Shown one piece after another: positions 27,512 through 35,283 of a stretch of DNA of 64,000 nt. Every line of letters begins with the position of its first letter. Positions within the stretch are counted from its first letter, which is position 1. The translations under genes were made by a program, and so were the position numbers. The notes below the pieces were generated by a model, which saw only the letters and a program-made list of their open reading frames with translations, was not told the DNA's origin and did not search any database. Location of the stretch: the NCBI RefSeq assembly GCF_900116445.1, contig NZ_FPBH01000042.1, positions 1 to 64,000 of the forward strand, read 5' to 3'. Origin of the DNA: Paraburkholderia aspalathi. GTDB taxonomy: Bacteria > Pseudomonadota > Gammaproteobacteria > Burkholderiales > Burkholderiaceae.

Positions 27512-28164
27512 TGGGCGTCCCAGATGGTCAGCCGCACGGGCGTCGGGTTGTAGCCGTTGCACGGATTGTTCAACTGCGGACAGTTCGAGATCAGTACGGT
27601 GACGTCCATCTCGGCGCGCATCTCGACGTATTTACCCGGCGCGGAGATGCCGTCTTCGAAGGTCAGTTTGCCGAGCGGTGTCACCGGCACATTCATGAAA
27701 AAGTTGATATTGCTGACGATGTCGCGCTTGGTCAGTTGCGTACCCACGCCGCAGGTGCAATGCGTAATGGCATGCAGGAAACTGTCGCGGCAGCTGTGCA
27801 TATAGCGTTTGTCGAGCGCGTAACGCACCGTATTGCTTTCGGCGGCGCAGGCTCCGCCGAGCGTATCGTGACGCCCGCAGGTGTCAGCAACAATGGTCAG
27901 CATCGGCTTGCCCAGGTTCGACATCAGCACACTGCCCGCGGACAGATAGAGATTGCGTTGCGCGCGAATCGTGTCCTGCGCGCTGTAGCGTTCGAGCGGA
28001 TCGGCGCTGTTGTAGAACAGCGTGTCGACGGCCTGATTGCCTTCCAGGTCGAGAATGCGGAACAACTGACCGCGTTTGATTTCATGCAGCCACGGCTCGC
28101 CGGACGGCAGCGTAAGATCGTAGACCGCGTGACGGATGTCGAGTTTGCTTTCGATGATAGGCAT
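27508..28164 (-). CDS. DUF1989 protein, probable carboxyguanidine deiminase subunit
   Basis: A 218-residue urea-carboxylase-associated protein. The DUF1989 core is clear (LEGNQAVDTLFYNSADPLERYS, SNINFFMNVPV). It carries the metal or catalytic cluster TCGRHDTLGGAC (Cys96, His99, Cys106). The CAAESNTVRYALDKRYMHSC region is also typical. Such proteins work in pairs; the pair has been described as carboxyguanidine deiminase, turning carboxyguanidine into allophanate and ammonia. This subunit retains the cysteines and so may hold the active site. The ribosome site aaggag precedes the ATG, and the gene ends overlapping the carboxylase start. Confidence 0.85.
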   Translation of the reverse strand: MPIIESKLDIRHAVYDLTLPSGEPWLHEIKRGQLFRILDLEGNQAVDTLFYNSADPLERYSAQDTIRAQRNLYLSAGSVLMSNLGKPMLTIVADTCGRHDTLGGACAAESNTVRYALDKRYMHSCRDSFLHAITHCTCGVGTQLTKRDIVSNINFFMNVPVTPLGKLTFEDGISAPGKYVEMRAEMDVTVLISNCPQLNNPCNGYNPTPVRLTIWDAQ

Positions 28165-28175
28165 CGCGGGTCTCC

Positions 28176-28931
28176 TTAAACGAACAGACGATCGGTATTG
28201 ACGAAGCCGCGCCCGTTCTCTGGGCAGGCGGCGCGGCAAGGATCGTCGGCCGGTACGGAGGCGTCGGCGGCGTACGCGCGATACGCGATTAGCTTGACGG
28301 GTCCCGGTTCGTATTCGGAGGAAGGGTTCAGCGGATGCGGTGCGCTCGAAAACGCGGCGAGCGTGTCCATTTCGAAACGCAGATCGAAGGCGGCGCCGGC
28401 AGGAGAATGTCCCGCTACGAAGTCGAGCGAGCCATCTTCACCGATTGCGAGCTTGCTGAAAAAGTTGATATTGGCGACGAGATCGCGCGTGCCCAGACCG
28501 TGTTTGGCCAGTTCGAGCAACAGGCAGTCGCGGCCGTTGCGGACCATCGCATTGCGATGTTGCTGATAGCGGGCTGTGCCGTATTTGTCGGCGAACAGTT
28601 CGGCGTCGCCGAGACCGCCTAGCGGATCGTGCCAGCCGAGCGTATCGGCGGTGATCGACGCCATCACGCGGCCCATATCCGAATAGAGCACGTGGCCGCG
28701 CGTCAGATGCGCGGTGTGCTGCGCCTTCAAGGTGTCGGCCATGTTGTAGCGTTCGAGCGGTTCGTCGTGCCGGTAAAACACGGCGGCCAGATTGGCGCCG
28801 CCCTCGGAATCGACGATGCGCAGCGCCATGCCACGGCGCAGCACGCCGGACCAATGCGTGCCGGCGGGAATCACTGTTTCCCACAACACTTGCGGGATCG
28901 GTGCGAGATCGACTGAGGTTTGCGTCGACAT
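28176..28931 (-). CDS. DUF1989 protein, probable second carboxyguanidine deiminase subunit
   Basis: A 251-residue paralogue of the next gene. Matching segments are SGVLRRGMALRIVDSEGGANLAAVFYRHDEPLERYN and NINFFSKLAIGEDG. At the position of the cysteine cluster it reads ADTLGWHDPLGG, so the cysteines are absent and a structural or regulatory role is plausible. It is the first gene of the operon, preceded by ggag at 6 bases and by the guanidine-I riboswitch. The start at 28931 is chosen because upstream codons would run through the riboswitch. Eleven bases separate it from its partner. Confidence 0.85.
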   Translation of the reverse strand: MSTQTSVDLAPIPQVLWETVIPAGTHWSGVLRRGMALRIVDSEGGANLAAVFYRHDEPLERYNMADTLKAQHTAHLTRGHVLYSDMGRVMASITADTLGWHDPLGGLGDAELFADKYGTARYQQHRNAMVRNGRDCLLLELAKHGLGTRDLVANINFFSKLAIGEDGSLDFVAGHSPAGAAFDLRFEMDTLAAFSSAPHPLNPSSEYEPGPVKLIAYRAYAADASVPADDPCRAACPENGRGFVNTDRLFV

Positions 28932-28954
28932 GGAGGCTCCAGGTATCGGTTGGG

Positions 28955-28993
28955 AAAAAGCATGAGAGGGCGATTGACCGACATCGCGACCTC
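28955..28993 (-). terminator. predicted riboswitch-controlled terminator
   Basis: On the minus strand, gagg-tc-gcgat (28993-28983) can pair with atcgc-cctc (28974-28966), leaving a 2-base bulge, and a run of five T follows (28959-28955). The left arm overlaps the last riboswitch block, so ligand-bound aptamer and terminator would be mutually exclusive. Confidence 0.55.
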
Positions 28994-29140
28994 CCGGGCT
29001 TTTATCCCTCCGTGGAGCCTCGCCGGCGCCTTGAAAGAAGGTGAACGGCAAGACCGGATTGCTCTCGGACCAGACATCGTGTGCGCGCTTTGAAGCCTTC
29101 TGGAAGCCTTTAAAGCGGTGCGACCGGAACCCTAGCGATC
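28990..29140 (-). promoter_or_regulatory. guanidine-I (ykkC) riboswitch leading the carboxylase operon
   Basis: Read on the minus strand, three conserved ykkC blocks occur in order: ctagggttccg (29135-29125), ctggtccgagag (29073-29062), and acggaggga followed by aaaagcccgggag (29003-28991). Spacing and order fit the guanidine-I class, which turns genes on when guanidine is bound. It lies ~60 bases before the first operon gene. Confidence 0.93.
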
Positions 29141-29520
29141 CTGAAGATGATGCAAATTACTTCGCACCTCTCGATGTGTAGCTAAGCGAGTTGCGTGCCA
29201 GCGTGATATTGCTGAGGCCGAAAGCGCATTGTGGCAAGGCATTGAATGGTATCGGCGGCGCAATGCGGCAAGCAGAGGTTCATTGGTCTGATGGCGCACG
29301 CACCACGGCCGAGGGTGAATCGGCACCAGTTGAATGCGTGAGGCACCATGATTGGGCTGCGTGATTACGCTTATCACGCAGAGTAGGCGCTCTGCACGAT
29401 GGCACGGTGTGTGCGTGATGAAGCGTCACACTCTTCACTGCCCTCTTCCGACCATGCTCACGCTTGCCACGCTTCGCCGCACGCTCTACACGCTGATGTC
29501 GGCACGTTTCATCGAACTTC
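29141..29520. other. intergenic region without recognised features
   Basis: About 380 bases between the start of the riboswitch leader and the terminator of the oxygenase operon. It must contain the minus-strand promoter for the leader. Small open frames on both strands lack ribosome sites and family features. Confidence 0.5.
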
Positions 29521-29558
29521 AAAAGCAACGGCGCCGCTCGTAGACGAGGCGGCGCCGT
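29521..29558 (-). terminator. Rho-independent terminator after the oxygenase gene
   Basis: A GC-rich stem (arms around 29528-29540 and 29545-29558, acggcgccgctcg against its near-complement, one bulge) is followed on the minus strand by tgctttt. It sits 22 bases after the oxygenase stop. Confidence 0.6.
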
Positions 29559-29579
29559 AGTCCTGATGCGGGGTTTCTG

Positions 29580-30638
29580 CTAAACAAAGCCCTGCTCAGT
29601 GCCCGCGTAACGAGCCTGCTGCCCAAAGCTCGCCAACCCCTTCGATCCCTCCGGCAACGCCAGCTCACCGCGTTCGAGACGCTGCTTCAAATAGGTAAAG
29701 CTCTGCGCCGTCTGCGCAAACAGATGATCGCCTGCCGAAACCGGCTGATATTTCTCCACCGCCTTCGGTGTCGAAAACTGCGGCAGTGGCGCGACCACGG
29801 TGTGGTAGTCGCAGGCGAAGAAGAGTGGAAACGAGTAGCGCTCTTCCCTCACCTTGCGCACGCGATGTGACGTCGCCACGTACGTGCCGCCCGTCCACAC
29901 CTCCAGCATGTCGCCGATGTTCACGACAAACGCGTTGTCGACCGGCGGCGCGTCGATCCATTCACCTTCGCCGTTCATCACTTCGAGCCCCGGGGCCGTC
30001 GGCAGCAGGATCGTGAAGCACTCGTAGTCCGTATGCGCGCCGATGCCCGGCCGGTCTTCCGCGGACGGGTCGAAGGAATAGTGAAGCAGGCGCAGTTGAC
30101 TCGGGGGCTTCTGCAAATAACTGTCGAAATGCGTTTCCGGCAAACCGAGTGCGAGCGAGAAGCCACGAAACAACGCGCGGCCGAGCGCGAACGCCGCCTC
30201 GTAATAGCCGCCGACGGCTTCACGAAAGCCCGGTTGCTCGGGCCACATATTCGGCCCAAGCATCGGCGTGCCGGCCTGGACATCCGGGTCGTCGGGTGGC
30301 AACTCCCGGCCCGTATCGAAGCCTTCCTTCCTGTCTCGCTTGCCGCCTGCGAAAACCTCTTCGCCTTCGGGTACATAGCCACGATGCGCGGTCGATTTGC
30401 CGATGTAATAGCGCATTTTCCATTCATCGGGAGCGGCGAAGAACTGCTTGGCCTGATCTATTAGCGCAGCTTGCTGTGCGCGCGAGACCTGATGGCCGGT
30501 GACGTAGAAAAAACCCGCGTCACTCGCCGCGCGGTCGAGTTCGAGTGCGGTTGCAAGACGCTGATCCGGGTCGTCACTAAAGAGACCGCTGACGTCGACA
30601 ACGGGCAAGCGGTCGAAACGGGTGTGGGATTGGCTCAT
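29580..30638 (-). CDS. 2-oxoglutarate/Fe(II)-dependent oxygenase, isopenicillin-N-synthase-like
   Basis: A 352-residue cytosolic dioxygenase. The N-terminal DIOX_N part is LPVVDVSGLF ... DAGFFYVTGHQVS. The jelly-roll core has the iron triad His202-x-Asp204 (GAHTDYECF) and His258 (TSHRVRK), plus Arg267-x-Ser269 (RYS) for 2-oxoglutarate. The motifs LGPNMWPEQ and YHTVVAPLP recall the plant 2-ODD-C23 group, whose members hydroxylate homoarginine and release guanidine; this similarity is from memory. It lies between two guanidine-riboswitch units, downstream of the isomerase-like gene by 9 bases. A guanidine-forming role is attractive but unproven. Confidence 0.85.
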   Translation of the reverse strand: MSQSHTRFDRLPVVDVSGLFSDDPDQRLATALELDRAASDAGFFYVTGHQVSRAQQAALIDQAKQFFAAPDEWKMRYYIGKSTAHRGYVPEGEEVFAGGKRDRKEGFDTGRELPPDDPDVQAGTPMLGPNMWPEQPGFREAVGGYYEAAFALGRALFRGFSLALGLPETHFDSYLQKPPSQLRLLHYSFDPSAEDRPGIGAHTDYECFTILLPTAPGLEVMNGEGEWIDAPPVDNAFVVNIGDMLEVWTGGTYVATSHRVRKVREERYSFPLFFACDYHTVVAPLPQFSTPKAVEKYQPVSAGDHLFAQTAQSFTYLKQRLERGELALPEGSKGLASFGQQARYAGTEQGFV

Positions 30639-30647
30639 GAACGTGGC

Positions 30648-31568
30648 CTATGCGTGCTGCGGTTCGGTGGAAAATTGAGTCGGCGAATGCGTTTGCGATT
30701 CGGTTTGTAGGCCGCCACGCGCCTCACGTCCAGCAAGAAACGCCGCGATGTGGCGTCGCTCTTCGCGCCCCATCCACGTGTTGATCTCCCTCAGATCGGC
30801 CACGGGCGCGTTCGTAAACGGCAAGGTGTGCAGATAGCCATCGGGGCCGAACTCGGGCGTCATGGTCGTCGTCGTATAGCCCCTCTCGATCTGCGCGCTC
30901 CACAACGCCTCCCAGATCCGCTGATGCGAGGCGAGGCAGTCTGCGTACTCGGGCGCAGCCGGATGCGGGACCTGCGGACCTTGCGGATAGCCAACACGCC
31001 CGTGCAAATGATGCGCATGCGGCGCAAGCTCGAGGATCGTGTCCCATTCACCGTCGAGCAGACGCTCGCACACCGACACCCAATGGCTAAAATCGCAAGT
31101 CAGCTTAAGATCCGGCACGGCACGCGCGACGTCGCGGGTAATCCACGGGTTGTAGAACGAGCGGCCTCGATGCGTCTCGAAGCTGCAGGTCACCTCGTGC
31201 TTCGCGGCAATCTCCACCGCGCGTGCGAAAAAATCCACCTGTGTGGCGGCCGGCCATGCGTCGCAGCCCGCCATCACATTGAAAAAGCGTGGCTTGAGCG
31301 GCTTGCCCCACACGATTTTTTCTTCGAAGTCGCGCAGGTGGTCCGCCGGCGTGGCGGACCGTTCCGGTACATAACTGCCCGCCGTCGTAATTTCCGCGAT
31401 GAACTCGAGACGTTCATCCGCGATTGCCTGCGCAAACGCTTCACGCTCAACCCCACCCGTCGGAACGGGCGCTTCGATACCGTCGAACCCGGCGGCACGT
31501 ACCAGTGGCGCAGCATCGTGCGGACCGCCATCGAAGCCCCAGAACGTCTTGAACAGTTCGAATTTCAT
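30648..31568 (-). CDS. xylose-isomerase-like TIM-barrel protein
   Basis: A 306-residue protein of the sugar phosphate isomerase/epimerase superfamily (AP endonuclease 2 fold). Barrel strands are readable as KFELFKTFWGFDGG, GFDGIEAPVP, CSFETHRGRSFYNPW and LKLTCDFSHW, with acidic and His residues suited to a divalent metal site (Glu in SFETH, Asp/His in CDFSHW, His in HLHGRVG). The start at 31568 has ggagagg at good spacing. It is co-transcribed with the oxygenase. The substrate is unknown; the pair suggests a small catabolic route. An inverted-repeat operator candidate lies directly upstream. Confidence 0.8.
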   Translation of the reverse strand: MKFELFKTFWGFDGGPHDAAPLVRAAGFDGIEAPVPTGGVEREAFAQAIADERLEFIAEITTAGSYVPERSATPADHLRDFEEKIVWGKPLKPRFFNVMAGCDAWPAATQVDFFARAVEIAAKHEVTCSFETHRGRSFYNPWITRDVARAVPDLKLTCDFSHWVSVCERLLDGEWDTILELAPHAHHLHGRVGYPQGPQVPHPAAPEYADCLASHQRIWEALWSAQIERGYTTTTMTPEFGPDGYLHTLPFTNAPVADLREINTWMGREERRHIAAFLAGREARGGLQTESQTHSPTQFSTEPQHA

Positions 31569-31582
31569 CGCCTCTCCAATTA

Positions 31583-31602
31583 CATGCAAAATTGCATGCA
31601 AT
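31583..31602. promoter_or_regulatory. inverted repeats before the isomerase gene
   Basis: catgcaa-aa-ttgcatg (31583-31598) overlaps the 12-bp palindrome attgcatgcaat (31591-31602). It lies 15 bases before the isomerase ATG, in the region divergent from the small winged-helix regulator gene, so that regulator is the first candidate to bind here. Confidence 0.45.
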
Positions 31603-31724
31603 GGTACACACGAATTTCCTTCGTCAATAAAATATCTCAACCTGGCCATGCATAATTCTGGCGCGCCCGATTTCCGGCGCGATTAGCACTTAAACTGTGC
31701 ACCCCTCCTCCTCGTGGTGAATCG

Positions 31725-32093
31725 ATGAAGAAGAAACTTGCGCGTCACAAGGGGCAAGCCGTCGCGCGCGCCATTCTCGACATGGACTGGCAGTGGTCGG
31801 CGCATTTCGGCGACCTGGGGCTGAACGACCTCAACTACAGCGATCTGTTTTGCCGGATGTGGGTGGAGCCGGAAGATGACTTCGCCAAGACGGCCCTCTA
31901 CGAGTTCATGCCGGGCGTGAGCCGCCGCACTGCGGTGCGCTACGTGCAGGAGCTGATCGATGCCGGCTGGTTGTTGGAGACGAGTTCCGACGCGGATCGC
32001 CGCATCAAACGGGTCAGTCTCGCGGCCTCGATCGAGGAACGCCTCGAACAGTTTCTCGCCTATGTGCATCAGCGTTTTGCCACCCTGGATTGA
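31725..32093 (+). CDS. small winged-helix (MarR-like) regulator
   Basis: A 122-residue protein with an HTH resembling MarR or other winged-helix regulators: SRRTAVRYVQELIDAGWLLETSSDADRRIKRVSLAASIEERLEQFL. The wing (SDADRRIKRV) and recognition helix are clear. The N-terminal part (DMDWQWSAHFGDLGLNDLNYSDLF) is not a family I recognise. It is divergent from the isomerase/oxygenase operon and likely controls it through the repeats at 31583-31602. The ribosome site is weak (ggtga). Confidence 0.7.
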   Translation: MKKKLARHKGQAVARAILDMDWQWSAHFGDLGLNDLNYSDLFCRMWVEPEDDFAKTALYEFMPGVSRRTAVRYVQELIDAGWLLETSSDADRRIKRVSLAASIEERLEQFLAYVHQRFATLD

Positions 32094-32215
32094 GCTTTTG
32101 ACGCCATGTCTGCGTTGAAGCATTCGCATAACGAACATCTCGACGCATCGCGCAATCCGGCTGGCATATTTCTCGCTAGATTGACCCCTGAGAGGTGCGG
32201 CAGCGTCGCATCTTA

Positions 32216-32343
32216 GGGATGCTAGGGTTCCGGTTCGCGAGAATGTCTGGTCCGAGAGCAGCCCGGTGCACCCGTTCGTTCGATCCGGACTTGATCCGGG
32301 AACGAGCTGGCCGCACTACACGGCGGGACAAAAGCCCGGGAGA
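32216..32343 (+). promoter_or_regulatory. second guanidine-I (ykkC) riboswitch, before the binding-protein gene
   Basis: The blocks ctagggttccg (32222-32232), ctggtccgagag (32247-32258) and acggcggga followed by aaaagcccgggag (32330-32342) occur in the proper order. The P2-type region between differs from the minus-strand copy, so the two are related but not a recent duplicate. It precedes the binding-protein start by ~175 bases. Confidence 0.93.
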
Positions 32344-32402
32344 TTGGCGATAGCGATGCCTATCGTGCCTCTCCGTGGCCGGCGTTTGTCTCCCGCAGTT
32401 TT
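32337..32402 (+). terminator. predicted riboswitch-controlled terminator
   Basis: cgggaga (32337-32343, the 3' edge of the aptamer) can pair with tctcccg (32389-32395), followed by cagtttt. An inner hairpin cgatag/ctatcg (32348-32365) would shorten the loop. Competition with the aptamer would make this an on-switch. Confidence 0.45.
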
Positions 32403-32517
32403 CGCGCAGTGTCCGCACCATTCGGATTCTCGCGGGAACCGGTCATGTTGTTTTATCGCGCAGTCGCCGCGCGATCCAACTCAACAATCGCAATTGACCG
32501 GTCTCCTGGAGAAAACG

Positions 32518-33561
32518 ATGAAACGCTTCGAATCCGCCCGTACGTCCCTCACTTTACTGAGCAGCCTTGCCTCGTCGCGCCGCGTGCGTGGCGCGATCGC
32601 CGGCGCTGCCGCTGCGGTCGCCATCGGCTTTGCCGCCGCGCCTGCACAAGCAGCCACGCCCCTTGCCATCGGCTATAGCGACTGGCCCGGCTTCGTCGCG
32701 TTCCAGGTTGCCATCGACAAAGGCTGGTTCAAGGAAGCCGGCGTGGATGTCAATTTCCAATGGTTCGACTACTCGGCCTCGCTCGATGCGTTCTCTGCCG
32801 GCAAACTCGACGCGGTCGGCGCGACCAATGGCGATGCGCTCGTCACCGGCGCAAGCGGCGCCAAAAACGTGATGATCCTTCTGACCGACTATTCGAGCGG
32901 CAACGACATGATCGTGGCCAAGCCGCCCATTCGCACGGTGGCCGGACTTAAGGGCAAGAAGGTCGGTGTGGAAATGGGTCTGGTCGATCACCTGCTGCTG
33001 GACACCGCGCTCGAAAAGCATGCGCTCAAGGAATCGGACATCACGCTCGTCAACGCCAAGACGAACGAGTTGCCGCAGGTGCTGGCGTCGTCCGGCGATG
33101 TCGCCGCGGTCGGTGCATGGCAACCGAACGCGGGCGAAGCACTCAAACGCGTGCCCGGTTCACGTCCGATCTTTACCTCAGCCGACGCGCCGGGCCTGAT
33201 CTACGACGCGATCACGGTCAATCCGGTCAGTCTGCAGTCGCGCAAGGCCGACTGGGCCAAGGTGATCAAGGTCTGGTATCGCTGCGTGGCCTACATCAAC
33301 GATCCGAAGACGCAACCGGATGCCGTCAAGATCATGTCCGCGCGCGTCGGCCTGACGCCGGCCCAGTATCTGCCGTTGCTGAAAGGCACGCATCTGCTCG
33401 ACGCGGCGGCGGCGAGGAAGGCGTTCGTGAAGGGTGACGGGCTGGATTCCGTGTACGGTTCGAGCGTGAACGCGGACAAGTTCAATGTGCGCAACGCGGT
33501 CTACAAGCAATCGCAAAACGTGAGCGCCTATCTGGATCCGGCGTTAACCAATGCGCCGTAA
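32518..33561 (+). CDS. periplasmic binding protein of NitT/TauT type, probably for guanidine
   Basis: A 347-residue protein with a signal peptide (~45 residues, ending PAQA/ATPL). The mature domain (LAIGYSDWPGFVAFQVAIDKGWFKEAGVDVNFQWFDYSASLDAF) is the class seen with nitrate, taurine and urea/guanidine importers. The ribosome site tggagaaaacg is good. It stands as a single gene under its own guanidine-I riboswitch. The matching permease and ATPase lie in the riboswitch-led minus-strand operon, so together they should form one importer. Confidence 0.88.
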   Translation: MKRFESARTSLTLLSSLASSRRVRGAIAGAAAAVAIGFAAAPAQAATPLAIGYSDWPGFVAFQVAIDKGWFKEAGVDVNFQWFDYSASLDAFSAGKLDAVGATNGDALVTGASGAKNVMILLTDYSSGNDMIVAKPPIRTVAGLKGKKVGVEMGLVDHLLLDTALEKHALKESDITLVNAKTNELPQVLASSGDVAAVGAWQPNAGEALKRVPGSRPIFTSADAPGLIYDAITVNPVSLQSRKADWAKVIKVWYRCVAYINDPKTQPDAVKIMSARVGLTPAQYLPLLKGTHLLDAAAARKAFVKGDGLDSVYGSSVNADKFNVRNAVYKQSQNVSAYLDPALTNAP

Positions 33562-33674
33562 GTAATACTGGGCGGGCGTCTATAGCTATACACGGTAATA
33601 TGGGGGCAGCACGCTCCATCGCTGCACACATGCGCTTCATTGCGGCGCCGGAGGACGGCCACAAGGAGGCAATC

Positions 33675-34085
33675 GTGTATAAAAACCAATCTCGCTATCA
33701 CGCCCTGCTCGCGCTGGCACCCGTACTGGCGCTGCTTTTGTCGCTTCTGCTGCTGGCCCAGCCGCGATCCGCGTTAGCGAGCGAAGAGAGCGACAACGGC
33801 AGCGCGGAAGCCGCGGGTCAGCGCGCCCGCTTTGCTAAGGAATTCTGCGGAGGTTCCGAGCAGGACGTGGTCGAGTACAAGCAGAAACTCAGAAAGGTCC
33901 TCACCGAAGCCAGCCAGTTCGATACGCGCTGGCAGGCCGGTTGGGCGCGCGGGGATAGCGATGCGATGCAGATGCGCTCGCTGCAGCTCAACTCCCCGTC
34001 GGAATTCGCAGTGCGCGTCAAAAGCAACTGCGACCGCATCAAATGGCAGGCCGACAACTTGCTGCGCGCACGCCCGCCGAAGTAG
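33675..34085 (+). CDS. small secreted protein of unknown function
   Basis: A 136-residue protein with a GTG start set by aaggagg five bases upstream; an ATG at 33600 lacks such a site. The signal peptide is clear (LLALAPVLALLLSLLLLAQPRSALA). The mature part is charged and helical with two cysteines (FCGGSEQDV and NCDRIKWQ) and ends LLRARPPK. I do not recognise the family. It lies ~110 bases after the guanidine-binding-protein gene without a visible terminator, so read-through co-expression is possible but not shown. Confidence 0.7.
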   Translation: MYKNQSRYHALLALAPVLALLLSLLLLAQPRSALASEESDNGSAEAAGQRARFAKEFCGGSEQDVVEYKQKLRKVLTEASQFDTRWQAGWARGDSDAMQMRSLQLNSPSEFAVRVKSNCDRIKWQADNLLRARPPK

Positions 34086-34205
34086 CCCGGCGCCCGAAGC
34101 TGTTATTCTTCCCTCTCTCCGGCCATCACCTGGTCGCCTGCCGCCTCCGGGCGGCATCCCAAGCGGCGCGCTCACGCGCCCGGCATCAGCGAGACAGGAA
34201 TTTGC

Positions 34206-35249
34206 ATGTTCGGTTTTTTGCGTGGCTATTTTTCCAACGACCTGGCAATCGACCTCGGCACGTCGAACACGCTGATCTATATGCGTGGCAAGGGCATCGT
34301 GCTGGACGAACCCTCGGTGGTCTCGATTCGTCAGGAAGGCGGCCCGAACGGTAAGAAGATCATTCTGGCCGTCGGCAAGGAAGCGAAACAGATGCTCGGC
34401 AAGGTGCCGGGCAATATCGAGGCGATCCGCCCGATGAAGGACGGCGTGATCGCCGACTTCAACATCACCCAGCAGATGATCAAGCGCTTCATCCAGATGG
34501 CGCACGAGTCGCGGATGTTCGCGCCGTCGCCGCGCATCATCATCTGCGTGCCGTGTGGGTCGACTCAGGTCGAGCGCCGCGCGATCAAGGAAGCTGCACA
34601 CAGCGCGGGCGCCTCGCAGGTCTATCTGATCGAAGAACCGATGGCGGCAGCGACCGGCGCCGGCCTGCCTGTGTCGGAAGCGACCGGCTCGATGGTGGTC
34701 GATATTGGCGGCGGCACGACCGAAGTGGGCGTGATCTCGCTCGGCGGCGTCGTCTATAAAGGTTCCGTGCGCGTGGGCGGCGACAAGTTCGACGATGCGA
34801 TCGTCAACTACATTCGCCGCAACTACGGGATGCTGATCGGCGAGCAGACCGCCGAGGCGATCAAGAAAGAAATCGGCTCCGCGTTTCCGGGCTCCGAAGT
34901 CAAGGAGATGGAGGTCAAGGGCCGCAATATGTCCGAAGGCATTCCGCGCAGCTTCACGGTGTCCAGCAACGAGATTCTCGAAGCGCTCACGGATCCGCTG
35001 AACCAGATCGTTTCGGCGGTGAAGATCGCGCTGGAACAGACGCCGCCGGAACTGGGCGCCGACATCGCCGAGCGCGGCATCATGCTCGCGGGCGGCGGTG
35101 CGTTGCTGCGCGATCTCGACCGCCTGCTCGCGGAAGAAACCGGCCTGCCGGTGTTCGTCGCTGAAGCGCCGTTGACCTGCGTGGTGCGTGGTTCGGGCAT
35201 GGCGCTGGAGCGGATGGACAAGTTCGGCGGGGCTTTCTCGTACGAGTAA
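34206..35249 (+). CDS. mreB: rod-shape actin homologue MreB
   Basis: A 347-residue actin-fold ATPase. Nucleotide-binding motifs are present: phosphate-1 IDLGTSNTLIYMRGKG, phosphate-2 VVDIGGGTTEVGVISLGG and the adenosine region LAGGGALLRDLDRLL. The N-terminal MFGFLRGYFSNDLAID is typical, with a membrane-binding amphipathic start. Length and motifs match functional MreB. No mreC, mreD or mrdA follows; the next gene is a convergent LysR regulator. It is therefore either a second paralogue or a relocated sole copy. Confidence 0.93.
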   Translation: MFGFLRGYFSNDLAIDLGTSNTLIYMRGKGIVLDEPSVVSIRQEGGPNGKKIILAVGKEAKQMLGKVPGNIEAIRPMKDGVIADFNITQQMIKRFIQMAHESRMFAPSPRIIICVPCGSTQVERRAIKEAAHSAGASQVYLIEEPMAAATGAGLPVSEATGSMVVDIGGGTTEVGVISLGGVVYKGSVRVGGDKFDDAIVNYIRRNYGMLIGEQTAEAIKKEIGSAFPGSEVKEMEVKGRNMSEGIPRSFTVSSNEILEALTDPLNQIVSAVKIALEQTPPELGADIAERGIMLAGGGALLRDLDRLLAEETGLPVFVAEAPLTCVVRGSGMALERMDKFGGAFSYE

Positions 35250-35283
35250 GGCTCAGCTTTTAGACGTTTCTTTGCCGCCGCTA

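Noticed and set aside
28932..29051. Upstream extension of the first DUF1989 gene
   Set aside because: It would translate the riboswitch and terminator; the ATG at 28931 has its own ribosome site.
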